From a virus: 37,873 bases of DNA. Under the pieces are notes generated by a model that saw nothing but the letters and a program-made list of their open reading frames with translations, made no database searches and was not told the origin of the DNA. Positions 1 to 6,991 of the stretch are shown piece after piece. How positions within the stretch are numbered: the stretch's first letter is position 1; every line of letters begins with the position of its first letter. The stretch is taken from positions 1 to 37,873 of the IMG/VR virus record IMGVR_UViG_3300042368_001293. The stretch is one strand, 5' to 3'. Position numbers and translations under genes: made by a program.

Positions 1-131
1 GCGGCGAAGCGGTAGCCGTCCGAAAAGATGGACGGTGGTGCGGTTGTTGTGATGTCGGCGGTCCCGGTCGTCATGACGGTCGAGGTCGCAGCCTCCCCCG
101 TCGGCGCAATCGTCATGGCTTCCTCGCTCAT
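1..131 (-). CDS. Probable capsid scaffolding protein, N-terminus only (cut by left edge)
   Basis: An open frame starts with ATG at 131 and runs off the left edge after about 43 codons (starts MSEEAMTIAP, ends at the edge ..FSDGYRFA). The start is well supported. It overlaps the stop of the preceding gene as ATGA, and a good Shine-Dalgarno sequence (GGGAGGA) lies about 8 nt upstream. The visible part is acidic and rich in Thr and Ala, with no recognisable domain. The scaffold assignment comes from position only: in T7-like and related podoviruses the scaffold gene lies between portal and capsid, and here it follows the portal while the capsid gene sits at the opposite edge of the window. The rest is not in this sequence. 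Joining the two edges directly gives no convincing continuation. Confidence 0.5.
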   Translation of the reverse strand, partial: MSEEAMTIAPTGEAATSTVMTTGTADITTTAPPSIFSDGYRFA

Positions 132-445
132 GGAATGGTCCTCCCTTTGTAACGGGCTTCAAATTCCTCGGGACTGAGATTGGCTCGCGCCCAGGCGACG
201 ACCACCGGCGTCTTGTCCCCGAAGGTCGGATCGGCGTGCGCTTCAAGGAACGCGAAAAACTCGGCCATGCGGCTCGATGCGGGCGCGGCCTTCTTCGCGG
301 GCGCGGCCTTCAGCTCCTCGACCGTCTCAACCTTGGGCTCGGGGAACTCCTCGGCATACATGCGCTCGATGAGTTTGTCGGTCGCATTGCTGCGGACTTT
401 GATTCCCGCCTCCTCAAGGGCGGCTTTCTTTTCTTCGGTGGTCAT
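128..445 (-). CDS. Small head-region protein of unknown function
   Basis: A 105-residue protein, mostly charged. It has a Lys/Glu-rich helix at the N-terminus, an Ala/Pro/Lys linker around residues 47-57, and a C-terminal part (about 60-105) with aromatic residues that could be a small fold. It contains no signal peptide or membrane segment. Its ATG overlaps the stop of the upstream gene as ATGA, and its own stop overlaps the start of the probable scaffold gene in the same way, so it is translated as part of the head operon. Small proteins between portal and scaffold are common in podoviruses and their roles are mostly unknown. I do not recognise the family. Confidence 0.75.
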   Translation of the reverse strand: MTTEEKKAALEEAGIKVRSNATDKLIERMYAEEFPEPKVETVEELKAAPAKKAAPASSRMAEFFAFLEAHADPTFGDKTPVVVAWARANLSPEEFEARYKGRTIP

Positions 446-735
446 TGGTGGTGGTAGTCGTCAGGCTTGGAAATGGCGAGATTGGTTCCTCGGGTCACCA
501 GCATCGAAACGACATCCGCCTGACCGTCCCGGTAGGCTGCCATCTCCGGCGTCGATCCCTCGCGGAACCGGGGAGCGAACGGGTTTCGGGCGTTGATGAG
601 GAGGTTGATGAGGCGGTGGCCGTCAACATTGGCAAGGACGTTTCGAAAGATGCGCTCGGAATCGGCCACCCTGTTGGCGTGGGCCTCGTCGTCCTCCCCC
701 GGTCGGCGGGCGAAGATGATGTCGTCAATGCTCAT
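442..735 (-). CDS. Small protein following the portal gene, unknown function
   Basis: A 97-residue soluble protein starting MSIDDIIFARRPGEDDEAHA. The middle has a predicted helical stretch followed by residues resembling a short ankyrin-like helix-turn-helix (GHRLINLLINARNPFAP.., then PEMAAYRDGQADVVSMLVTRG), but one unit is too little to call a repeat protein. The start overlaps the portal stop as ATGA and the stop overlaps the next start, so it is coupled to the portal. Comparable small genes follow the portal in other podoviruses. No enzymatic motif is visible and the function is unknown. Confidence 0.75.
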   Translation of the reverse strand: MSIDDIIFARRPGEDDEAHANRVADSERIFRNVLANVDGHRLINLLINARNPFAPRFREGSTPEMAAYRDGQADVVSMLVTRGTNLAISKPDDYHHQ

Positions 736-2366
736 GCGGCGGCCTGGGCAAGCTTGGCGACACCCTCCGCCTCATCCAACATCGACATTTCCCGCTCGGC
801 CTGCGCCTGCGCCTGCGCCCTCGCCATCCGCATCTGATCGCGAATGCGCTCGGGGACGATGGAGGATTCAAGGACGCCGAGGTTGCGGGCGTAGTTTCGG
901 AACCCGTCGTCGATATTGAGGTTGTCGAGGACATCGGGCCGCACGTTCGCGATGTTCCCCGCCATGGTCATGGCATCCACAAAGGCGTCATTGTGGATGG
1001 TCTGGAGCGCCAGAGCCATGCGCGAGGAGTAGACGATGTTCGGGTCTGGGATGAAGACCTCCCCGTTGCCAAGGTTCTGCATTAATTGACGCGGAGCGGG
1101 CGGGAATGCCCCGGCCTTGGCCAGCACCGAGAAGACCTGGCGCATGATCGGATCGCAGATCTCGCGGGTCTTTCGAGCGAAGGTCGGGGAGAAGTTCGGG
1201 AGCCGGTCGTTGCGGCGCTGGCGCACCTCCTCGGCGGTCATTTGCTTGCCGATGGGAACCGAGGCCAAGGCTTGGAACAGCTCGACATGGAAAGCGTTGT
1301 TGATCTGCCGCTTGCGGAACTCGGTTCGGTCCTCCCCGATCATGTAGTTGCCCGGCTCCCCGAAATACTGAGGACGGGAATTCATGTCGGGCGTGTAGGT
1401 GATGCCGCGAGCCCGCAAGTCGATGGTTCCCTCGAAGTTGGCCGGAGCGATGACCGGCGGGGAAACCTGCTTCTCGACCAAGGTGTCGAGCTGCTGCTGC
1501 ATGTAGTTCAGCGTCCTGGTGTCGTAGAGCGACTCCATTCCGGGGCTTCGACCGTAGGGCGTGCGTCCCCACGGGAGGTGTCGGTGGACGCAGAAAGGGG
1601 GCTCGTAGAAGCCGCTTTCCCGCAGGATCTTCTCGGACGCTTTGTGAATCCAGACCGAGGCCCACGGCGCGTTCTGCACGTTCTTGCGGTATCGGTCGCG
1701 GTCCTTGCGCTCGGAAATGCAGTGGATGACCTCATGGTCCTCGTTGCGCTCCTTGAGCGGGTAGCCGAGACACTGCGCCACTTCGTGCGGCAGGTTCTTC
1801 TCCCCGAAGTCATCGGCCATCTGGCGGGCAGAATACTTTTTGACCCGGAACACGGTGTCCACATCCCCGAGGTGGTTTTCGAGGATGGAATACTCCGAGA
1901 TCTGCATGGACTCGAAGTGCAGGCCGTAGCGGACGTTCTCGCGGACAAACAGCCCCGAGGTTCCGTAGATGCCGTCCTGCATGTAAACATCGTGGACCTG
2001 GCTGTAGAAGTTGGTCCCGGCCAGCACCTCGGACGCGATGTCGGAACATTCGGAATACCAGCTTTTCGCGGCGTCATCGCCCCGCAGGAATCGCGGTGCA
2101 GTGTAGGCAAACCACTTCGTTTCCGCCGGAGTGATCCACGACATGCACCCGGCGGCGTAGGTCATCGCAGCCTGCCGAAGGGTCGAGTCAAAAATCTGCG
2201 CCTGACCAGCCAGGGACGGCGACCAGCCTACGGTCGCGGTGTCCATGCCGATCTGCCGGTTGAGCGGATCACCGTAGGCTCCGACATCGCGCCAGATCGA
2301 ACACATCGCCAGGCGCACCGATTCGGCGGCCTTGTAGCGTTGCAAGATTTGGGCGGCATCGGTCAT
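732..2366 (-). CDS. Portal protein (podovirus head-tail connector, T7 gp8 type)
   Basis: A 544-residue protein, close to the usual 500-560 for this family. The portal forms the dodecameric ring at the capsid vertex through which DNA is packed and ejected and to which the tail adaptor binds. The sequence follows the head-tail connector family: an N-terminal helical part (AESVRLAMCSIWRDVGAYGDP), a long central wing/stem region with many aromatics, a segment near residues 385-405 (IGKQMTAEEVRQRRNDRL) typical of podovirus portals, and a Gln/Ala-rich helical C-terminus (residues about 510-544) suited to a crown or barrel. The start overlaps the preceding stop as ATGA. It sits between large terminase and the scaffold/capsid genes, the expected place. 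Confidence 0.92.
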   Translation of the reverse strand: MTDAAQILQRYKAAESVRLAMCSIWRDVGAYGDPLNRQIGMDTATVGWSPSLAGQAQIFDSTLRQAAMTYAAGCMSWITPAETKWFAYTAPRFLRGDDAAKSWYSECSDIASEVLAGTNFYSQVHDVYMQDGIYGTSGLFVRENVRYGLHFESMQISEYSILENHLGDVDTVFRVKKYSARQMADDFGEKNLPHEVAQCLGYPLKERNEDHEVIHCISERKDRDRYRKNVQNAPWASVWIHKASEKILRESGFYEPPFCVHRHLPWGRTPYGRSPGMESLYDTRTLNYMQQQLDTLVEKQVSPPVIAPANFEGTIDLRARGITYTPDMNSRPQYFGEPGNYMIGEDRTEFRKRQINNAFHVELFQALASVPIGKQMTAEEVRQRRNDRLPNFSPTFARKTREICDPIMRQVFSVLAKAGAFPPAPRQLMQNLGNGEVFIPDPNIVYSSRMALALQTIHNDAFVDAMTMAGNIANVRPDVLDNLNIDDGFRNYARNLGVLESSIVPERIRDQMRMARAQAQAQAEREMSMLDEAEGVAKLAQAAA

Positions 2367-2719
2367 CCCAGCTTGCTCGGGGAACCTCCGAGGCCACTGC
2401 CCATGGGACGGGCGAAACCGTAACCACCACCACCACCGGCACCTGCTCCTCCTCGACGGCGGCGCATGGCCTCCTCGTCCTCGATGAAGTCGGTGCGGAC
2501 ATCTTGATTGTCCTTCATCGCCGCAAGCGCCTCGGCGGATCGCCGCTCGACCTCGCTCATGCGCTGGTTCTGCTGCGCCTGGAACCGCCGGTCAGCGGCT
2601 GCTGCCTGTTGCGCAATCCTTTGCGCCTGTCGGTTGGCCGCCGCCTGCTGTCGGATGGACTGCTGCGACAAAAGGTTGGCCTTCGCCTGCTGTTTCGCGA
2701 GTTTCTGTTTTCCGCCCAT
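2363..2719 (-). CDS. Gln/Ala-rich coiled-coil head-region protein
   Basis: A 118-residue, low-complexity, basic protein. Residues about 1-70 are almost entirely Gln, Ala, Lys and Arg and should form a long helix or coiled coil. The C-terminus (residues about 86-118) is Arg/Gly/Ser-rich and probably disordered. Small coiled-coil proteins before the portal gene are common in podoviruses and may act in assembly, but I cannot name a family. The ATG at 2719 lies 11 nt downstream of a CTTTG-ACG-CAAAG dyad that also precedes the holin start. The first 128 bp overlap, in another frame, the end of the upstream gene. The stop overlaps the portal start as ATGA. Confidence 0.75.
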   Translation of the reverse strand: MGGKQKLAKQQAKANLLSQQSIRQQAAANRQAQRIAQQAAAADRRFQAQQNQRMSEVERRSAEALAAMKDNQDVRTDFIEDEEAMRRRRGGAGAGGGGGYGFARPMGSGLGGSPSKLG

Positions 2720-3056
2720 AAAGAACTCGGCTTTGCGTCAAAGGTCTGACGCGCAAGCGGTTTTTTCGGACATAGGAAAAAAACGGCAGGTCGAACGGGA
2801 CAAACTGATGGAACTGGGTCAGGTCACCGGCGGCCAAATAGCAGTGCCATGTGTCGCACTCGGACTCCTCGAATTCATGCCATGGGTCATCGAAAAGGAA
2901 GGTGTCGGCGCGGGAATCGACTGGCCGGAAAAGCAGGAAGACCTCGGGCGTTGCAATGACATACCCGCAATGCAGATGCGCTAGCAGCGCCTCGCTGAAC
3001 GGTTCGCACTCGGGTTGTCGGGAATGCCAATCAGCAGCTCGAAGGACTGGAGTCAT
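2592..3056 (-). CDS. Conserved-looking protein downstream of large terminase, unknown function
   Basis: A 154-residue reading frame whose ATG overlaps the terL stop as ATGA. Residues 1-115 look like a real globular protein: aromatic-rich, with several acidic/aromatic clusters (VFLLFRPVDSRADTFLFDDP; EESECDTWHCYLAAGDLTQF). A protein of this kind often sits between terL and portal genes in podoviruses; some are annotated as acetyltransferase-like, but no acetyl-CoA motif can be seen here. The last 43 codons overlap the next gene out of frame and have the composition of a shadow frame. The true C-terminus may therefore be shorter, or the frame may carry a sequencing or natural frameshift near 2720. 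Confidence 0.65.
   Translation of the reverse strand: MTPVLRAADWHSRQPECEPFSEALLAHLHCGYVIATPEVFLLFRPVDSRADTFLFDDPWHEFEESECDTWHCYLAAGDLTQFHQFVPFDLPFFSYVRKNRLRVRPLTQSRVLYGRKTETRETAGEGQPFVAAVHPTAGGGQPTGAKDCATGSSR
2731..2766 (-). promoter_or_regulatory. Repeated promoter-like element, copy 1 (upstream of the coiled-coil gene and portal)
   Basis: Read leftward, the element has an A-run, then CGCTTG (2759-2754), ten bases, then the perfect 13-bp dyad CTTTGACGCAAAG (2743-2731) followed by CC. The same parts recur in the same order at 15687-15724, with identical 10-bp spacing between CGCTTG and the dyad. In both cases the dyad ends 10-11 nt before an ATG. This fits an internal promoter, operator or mRNA structure. 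No good -10 box is evident, so the role is open. Confidence 0.45.
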
Positions 3057-4663
3057 GACAGGATCTGGACGTTTTTCCGCACCGGGCGCTCCTCACCCCG
3101 GAACCCGTCTACGACCGTCGCCTTCTTGAAGCGGACGGCGGACCCGCGAACCAAGTCTCGACTGAGCGCCTCCGCGTAGGTGCGGACGGAATCCGCAAAG
3201 TGACTGCACAGGTCATGCACCGGGACCGAGCGCAGAATGCCGGTGGATTGGTCGAGCTTTTTCCTGTATCCCTCGAGACGCCCCACCAGGCTCGGGAGCT
3301 TCGCGCCGGTCTCGGAGTAGATGGGCTCGTCCATCCTTGCGTGGAACCAGCAGTTTGGCAGGATGCGGCGGACCTCCTCGATGCCGACCCAGAGGTCGGG
3401 AATGCGCGGGACGACGACAATGCTCTTCCTCGGGATCCCGGCCTCGACCAATTGCTGGAGGTAGGTCTTGCCACTCCCCTTGTCGGTGATCTCGCAATCG
3501 TGCGGGAGGAAATGCGCGAGAATCTCGCCATGCGTCCGCTCCCATGACCGAATGACCTCGGCCACACCCCCGGCTCCGGCGCCCTCGCCCACGGCTCCGT
3601 CGAGGAAGTTGTGGGCCTTCCCGGCGGGCTGGATCAGGCAGCCTGCCATGTTGTCGGAGGATCCGAGATCCCATGCGGTGAACATGGGATATCCCTTTTC
3701 GGGAGAAAAGATGCCGACCTGCTTCTCTGCGCGGATCCGCTTCATCTCCGGGTAGATCTGGCCCGGCACGACCTGGCGATCCACCTCCTCGATGACGCTC
3801 GGGAACTGTTGCCACATTTCCTCCCCTTGCTCCGACTTCCGGCGCTCGTAGAACGCCTGGCGGTCGAGCGGAATCTCGATGCCGTAGCGTTCGCGAAGCC
3901 CCGCAAAATACTCGACGGTTTCGGCCCGCGCGGGCTTGACGCCGGGGAGGACGTAGGACGGATGCCCCCACCATGGGAAAAAGTGCAGCTTCCAATCCAG
4001 AGCAGTGAGGTGGGCGAGCTTTGCGGCCTCCAGTGAGAGCTGGAAGATGGCATAGCACTCACCCCACTGCCCTCCTTCCATCGTGGTTTCGATGTCGATG
4101 ATCCCGCCCGGAGGCAGGGAGTTGAACGCGCCCCGCTTGATCCCGGTCGCCTTCGCCGGAAACTTCGCGGAGATCGGCCCAAACTCGGAAATGTGGAGCC
4201 GCTGCGGCGTCCGGCCCGTGAACGCCACGCCCGCGGTGATCTTGCTGCCATTGGCCCACGCCATCTCCCCACCCGCATCCTTCTCCAGCGGGTTGGCCTT
4301 GCGAATCCACCGCCAGAGCGCACCAATGGCAGGATCGGGATGAAGGTGTCCGTTCTCCCATGCAAACCTGGCCATGGCGAGCTTGGCAAAGGCATCGTCC
4401 TTGGTGAGGTCGATGATCCCGGCGGCGAGGTTCGCGTTGAACAAACAATCGTCCAGGTTCGCCAACACGATGGCGGTGGACATACCGAGCTTTCTCGCCT
4501 TGGGGATGAAGTTCCGGTTGTGCCGCTCGCGCATGAACTGCTCCTGCTCGCCTCGCATTCGGAACGGAATCGTCTTCCCGTCCTCGTCGAGGATGAGATA
4601 GAGATTCGCCATTCGCCATGCTTTCGATGCCAGAAGGGCGCGGAGCTGGTCGAGGTCGGTCAT
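3053..4663 (-). CDS. terL: Terminase large subunit (packaging ATPase and nuclease)
   Basis: A 536-residue protein, a usual length for large terminases. It powers DNA translocation into the prohead through the portal and cuts packaged DNA. Visible motifs: a deviant Walker A at residues 55-63 (KARKLGMST, compare the usual KARQLGIST); a Walker B at 156-160 (LHISE, with E160 as catalytic glutamate); a coupling-type ETT at 192-194; and the C-terminal RNase-H-like nuclease with acidic residues in AWDLG (D332), PHD (D389) and HFADSVR (D491). The ATG at 4663 lacks a Shine-Dalgarno sequence and lies 11 nt after a set of alternative hairpins. Small terminase is not adjacent: a methyltransferase and two small genes intervene. 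Confidence 0.95.
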   Translation of the reverse strand: MTDLDQLRALLASKAWRMANLYLILDEDGKTIPFRMRGEQEQFMRERHNRNFIPKARKLGMSTAIVLANLDDCLFNANLAAGIIDLTKDDAFAKLAMARFAWENGHLHPDPAIGALWRWIRKANPLEKDAGGEMAWANGSKITAGVAFTGRTPQRLHISEFGPISAKFPAKATGIKRGAFNSLPPGGIIDIETTMEGGQWGECYAIFQLSLEAAKLAHLTALDWKLHFFPWWGHPSYVLPGVKPARAETVEYFAGLRERYGIEIPLDRQAFYERRKSEQGEEMWQQFPSVIEEVDRQVVPGQIYPEMKRIRAEKQVGIFSPEKGYPMFTAWDLGSSDNMAGCLIQPAGKAHNFLDGAVGEGAGAGGVAEVIRSWERTHGEILAHFLPHDCEITDKGSGKTYLQQLVEAGIPRKSIVVVPRIPDLWVGIEEVRRILPNCWFHARMDEPIYSETGAKLPSLVGRLEGYRKKLDQSTGILRSVPVHDLCSHFADSVRTYAEALSRDLVRGSAVRFKKATVVDGFRGEERPVRKNVQILS

Positions 4664-4674
4664 TGGTCAATTTG

Positions 4675-4712
4675 TTTGTGGACGAATCCGATTCGGCCAC
4701 AAATTTTTGTGG
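4675..4712 (-). promoter_or_regulatory. Three-segment alternative hairpin in the terL leader
   Basis: Read leftward, the leader contains CCACAAA (4712-4706), AA, TTTGTGG (4703-4697), then an imperfect inner stem around CGAAT/ATTCG, then CCACAAA (4681-4675). The middle segment can pair perfectly with either flank: a tight hairpin with a 2-nt loop, or a 13-bp stem with one A/G mismatch. The two structures exclude each other, as in attenuators. The methyltransferase stop codon (4715-4713) abuts the first segment, so ribosomes finishing that gene would disrupt the first hairpin. No U-run follows on the leftward strand, so translational control is more likely than termination. On the opposite strand a T5 run follows the long stem. 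Confidence 0.5.
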
Positions 4713-5456
4713 CTATCGCGTGTTCTGCCCAAGAAACATATCGCCCTGGGCTGTGGCGGCGCGGATTCGTTCCACCGCGCTTTTGAAGTATTCGGGGTCT
4801 TGCTCGATGCCGATGAAGCGGCGTCCCATTTGCACGCAGGCGATTGCCGTCGTGCCGCTTCCCATGAACGGGTCGATGACAATTTCATTCTCCATCGTGT
4901 GCCGTTGGATGACCTTCTTCATCATATTGAGAGGTTTCGGGCATGTGTGGATTCCTTCGGCCTTCATTCGCACGCTTTCAGACAGCTCCGCGCTTCCTCC
5001 GCTGATTGGCAGCACATCGCTTTTCGTGATTCCGTTCACGTTCCCGAATCCTGCCACATCCGGCCCATAGCACAGCAGCGGCGTCCATTGGTTGTATCCC
5101 CGCTTCCCGAATGTTCCCGTGGTGTTCCATGTCACGCATCCAACCCACTCAGGTTGCGGATATAACCCTATTTGAGTTGGCCCAGGCATCACCACGGCAC
5201 GACCAGCGGCGGCGAGGATGAGCGGCATCACTTCATCCAGCAGGGTTGCGAGATTCTCGCGGGTGTCGTCGTAGCTTCGATACGGATATTCGAGGCCGTA
5301 GGGCGGATCAGTCACCACGATGTCACCCATAATTTGCGGCAGGATTTCCCGACAATCACCGTTGTAGAGCGTGACCCCACAAGGCAGAACAAGGCGCTGC
5401 ATGGAACGCCGAGGAGCGTCTATCGTGGATTCGGGCGGTAATAGGTCGGCGTCCAT
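4713..5456 (-). CDS. DNA methyltransferase, DPPY class (adenine-N6 or cytosine-N4)
   Basis: A 247-residue S-adenosylmethionine-dependent DNA methyltransferase. The catalytic motif IV DPPYGLEY is at residues 50-57 and the SAM-binding motif I DPFMGSGTT at 195-203. Motif IV before motif I is the beta-class order, shared by HinfI/CcrM-type enzymes. The short region between holds the target-recognition part, but the recognised sequence cannot be read from the protein. No restriction partner is present, so it is an orphan enzyme. It could protect phage DNA from host restriction or mark DNA for packaging, as its place between the two terminase genes might suggest. ATG at 5456 is chosen as the longest start; M19 is an alternative. 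Confidence 0.9.
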   Translation of the reverse strand: MDADLLPPESTIDAPRRSMQRLVLPCGVTLYNGDCREILPQIMGDIVVTDPPYGLEYPYRSYDDTRENLATLLDEVMPLILAAAGRAVVMPGPTQIGLYPQPEWVGCVTWNTTGTFGKRGYNQWTPLLCYGPDVAGFGNVNGITKSDVLPISGGSAELSESVRMKAEGIHTCPKPLNMMKKVIQRHTMENEIVIDPFMGSGTTAIACVQMGRRFIGIEQDPEYFKSAVERIRAATAQGDMFLGQNTR

Positions 5457-5460
5457 GAGC

Positions 5461-5709
5461 TTATGCGTTCGGCTTAATGAAAATTAACCAGTCGCCCCGC
5501 TGCATCATTCTCAAATCATCCCCGAAATGCTTCCCGAGACCGTCAACAACTTTACTCAGTGCCGTCACGCCCAACGGAAGCAGCACCCTCGCAACCTCGC
5601 CGTCCGGCAGACTTCCCGCCCGGAGCCCGGCCTCGTATCCGATGCGATGACCTTCCGCGAACTCGTAGTCTTGCGGGTTCATTGGTTCAGTGTTGTTGAT
5701 TTCAGTCAT
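5461..5709 (-). CDS. Small protein of unknown function
   Basis: An 82-residue soluble protein (start MTEINNTEPMNPQDYEFAEG). The ATG at 5709 lies 4 nt after the stop of the previous gene. A longer in-frame extension upstream reads through that gene and is Arg-rich, typical of a shadow frame, so the short start is preferred. The protein has a helical N-terminal half and ends in a predicted beta hairpin (GDDLRMMQRGDWLIFIKPNA). I do not recognise it. Its neighbours, small terminase upstream and the methyltransferase downstream, place it among packaging and DNA-modification genes. Confidence 0.65.
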   Translation of the reverse strand: MTEINNTEPMNPQDYEFAEGHRIGYEAGLRAGSLPDGEVARVLLPLGVTALSKVVDGLGKHFGDDLRMMQRGDWLIFIKPNA

Positions 5710-5713
5710 GCTC

Positions 5714-5923
5714 TCAAAACGGTCCCTTCCTGTCCTTGTCGATCTCCCACATGGACAGGAAACCATTCCACCCGGTGACCGGAAGGCTCTCGATCTTGAT
5801 GACCGGTCTCCCGTGATCGTCCTCCAGAACGATTCCGCAGTGAACGCGGCGTTTCTTTTTCTCACCCGTCTCCTTGTCGATGTATTCGCCAATCGTGGCG
5901 GTCAGGTCATGTGTCTTTTTCAT
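5714..5923 (-). CDS. Small conserved-type phage protein, unknown function
   Basis: A 69-residue basic protein beginning MKKTHDLTATIGEYIDKETG. It looks like a compact all-beta fold: alternating hydrophobic strands with a KKKRRVHCG turn and a closing strand containing GWNGFLSMWEIDK. Similar short proteins starting with a K(T)HDLTA..G.Y pattern occur in many phages of diverse hosts, mostly unannotated; this is from memory and not a named family. Its ATG lies 17 bp inside the end of the small terminase gene. No enzymatic residues can be assigned. Confidence 0.7.
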   Translation of the reverse strand: MKKTHDLTATIGEYIDKETGEKKKRRVHCGIVLEDDHGRPVIKIESLPVTGWNGFLSMWEIDKDRKGPF

Positions 5924-6308
5924 CTTTGTTTTTCAATCCAACCAGTGAACGGATCAAATCGACCGCCGAGGACTCAGCCGAAACCTCGACCTTCTCGGCA
6001 CCATAGAAACCTTCCATTCGGCACACCTCCTTCGCTGCGGAAATGCGATCCCTCGCGGCCTCAACCGGGGAGGTGGCGATTTCGTGGAACAGTTGCAGCA
6101 TATCCGCCCGCTTCACCTCGAAGACTTTCTCGGCCTCCTTCGAGAGTTTCGCTAGCTCGGCCTTGATGTAAGCGTTCGTAAGCAGACGGCACCCATTCGC
6201 CTTGGCAACATCGGGCTTCTTCACCCCATAGACTTCCGCATACGCCTCGGACGCATTGCCGCTCAGATGGTAGAGCTTCACGAACTTGAGTTGTCGAGGG
6301 TTGAGCAT
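5907..6308 (-). CDS. terS: Terminase small subunit
   Basis: A 133-residue protein that recognises phage DNA and recruits the large subunit for packaging. The N-terminus LNPRQLKFVKLYHLSGNASEAYAEVYG is the hallmark of the Terminase_2 family: a helix-turn-helix with the (L)xxxQxxFxxxYxxxGNAxxAYxxAYG pattern. A helical middle and a linker follow, then a polar C-terminus (..LKNKDEKDT) that would contact the large subunit. It starts 4 bp after the stop of the helicase-loader gene with no Shine-Dalgarno sequence. Its separation from terL by three genes, one a methyltransferase, is less common than direct adjacency. Confidence 0.88.
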   Translation of the reverse strand: MLNPRQLKFVKLYHLSGNASEAYAEVYGVKKPDVAKANGCRLLTNAYIKAELAKLSKEAEKVFEVKRADMLQLFHEIATSPVEAARDRISAAKEVCRMEGFYGAEKVEVSAESSAVDLIRSLVGLKNKDEKDT

Positions 6309-6312
6309 GGCG

Positions 6313-6990
6313 TCACATAGCGTAAAACCGACAAACGTCCTCGCGCAAGCGATTCACAATCGGCTTGGCCCCGGTGGCGCTCATCATCGACTCCAGCTCG
6401 CCCCCTCTCGCGTTGACCGTCACGAACATGGGCCTCATCGCCCTCCGGCGTTCTTCGATCACATGGAATAAATCGGCCTCAACCCGGTCGGTCAGCTTCA
6501 TCTTGTCGAGGTCGTCAAGGACCAGCACATCACACCGAATGCTCCGGTCGATCATCCGGCGGCGCTCCGAGCCCTCCGGTGATCCCGCGGCATAGGCAAA
6601 GCCCGTTCCGGTCAGGAGGCTCACCGTGCGCCCCTGTTCGTGCTGACGGCGGGCGAGTTCGTGAATGACGAACGTCTTACCGGCTCTGGACTCACCGATC
6701 AACCCGACACCCCGAGGTGACCATTGCCACTCCAGCACCGTTCTCGCGGCGGCCTTGGACGAATCCGGGAGTCGGTCGAACTCGAAGCCCTGGTAGGCGA
6801 GCGGACAAAAATCGGCCCAGAGCATGGCCGTGACCCGCTTCGGCTCGATGAGGGCCGCCTCCTTCACCGCCTGACACGCTTCGCAAAAATGCTCCGCGAC
6901 AGTGACGCTGCGACCAAGCAGCGTGAACGTGGCCGAGGCCGAGTCGAACAGGTCGCCGCACTGGCGACAGGATGCGGGGCGGGTGATCAT
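6313..6990 (-). CDS. DnaC-like helicase loader (AAA+ ATPase with zinc ribbon)
   Basis: A 225-residue protein. It probably brings the host replicative helicase to the phage origin opened by the initiator encoded just upstream. Residues 8-39 carry a CxxC...CxxC set (C8, C11, C36, C39) that should bind zinc. The AAA+ core shows Walker A GESRAGKT (99-106), Walker B VLVLDD (155-160), a sensor-1-like TVNA (191-194) and a late arginine (RLRED, about 214). DnaC/DnaI-type loaders have this arrangement. ATG at 6990 is preferred over longer starts: it has GGGAG about 9 nt upstream and lies 1 nt from the previous stop. The pair with the preceding gene mirrors lambda O/P or DnaT/DnaC. Confidence 0.88.
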   Translation of the reverse strand: MITRPASCRQCGDLFDSASATFTLLGRSVTVAEHFCEACQAVKEAALIEPKRVTAMLWADFCPLAYQGFEFDRLPDSSKAAARTVLEWQWSPRGVGLIGESRAGKTFVIHELARRQHEQGRTVSLLTGTGFAYAAGSPEGSERRRMIDRSIRCDVLVLDDLDKMKLTDRVEADLFHVIEERRRAMRPMFVTVNARGGELESMMSATGAKPIVNRLREDVCRFYAM

Positions 6991-6991
6991 G

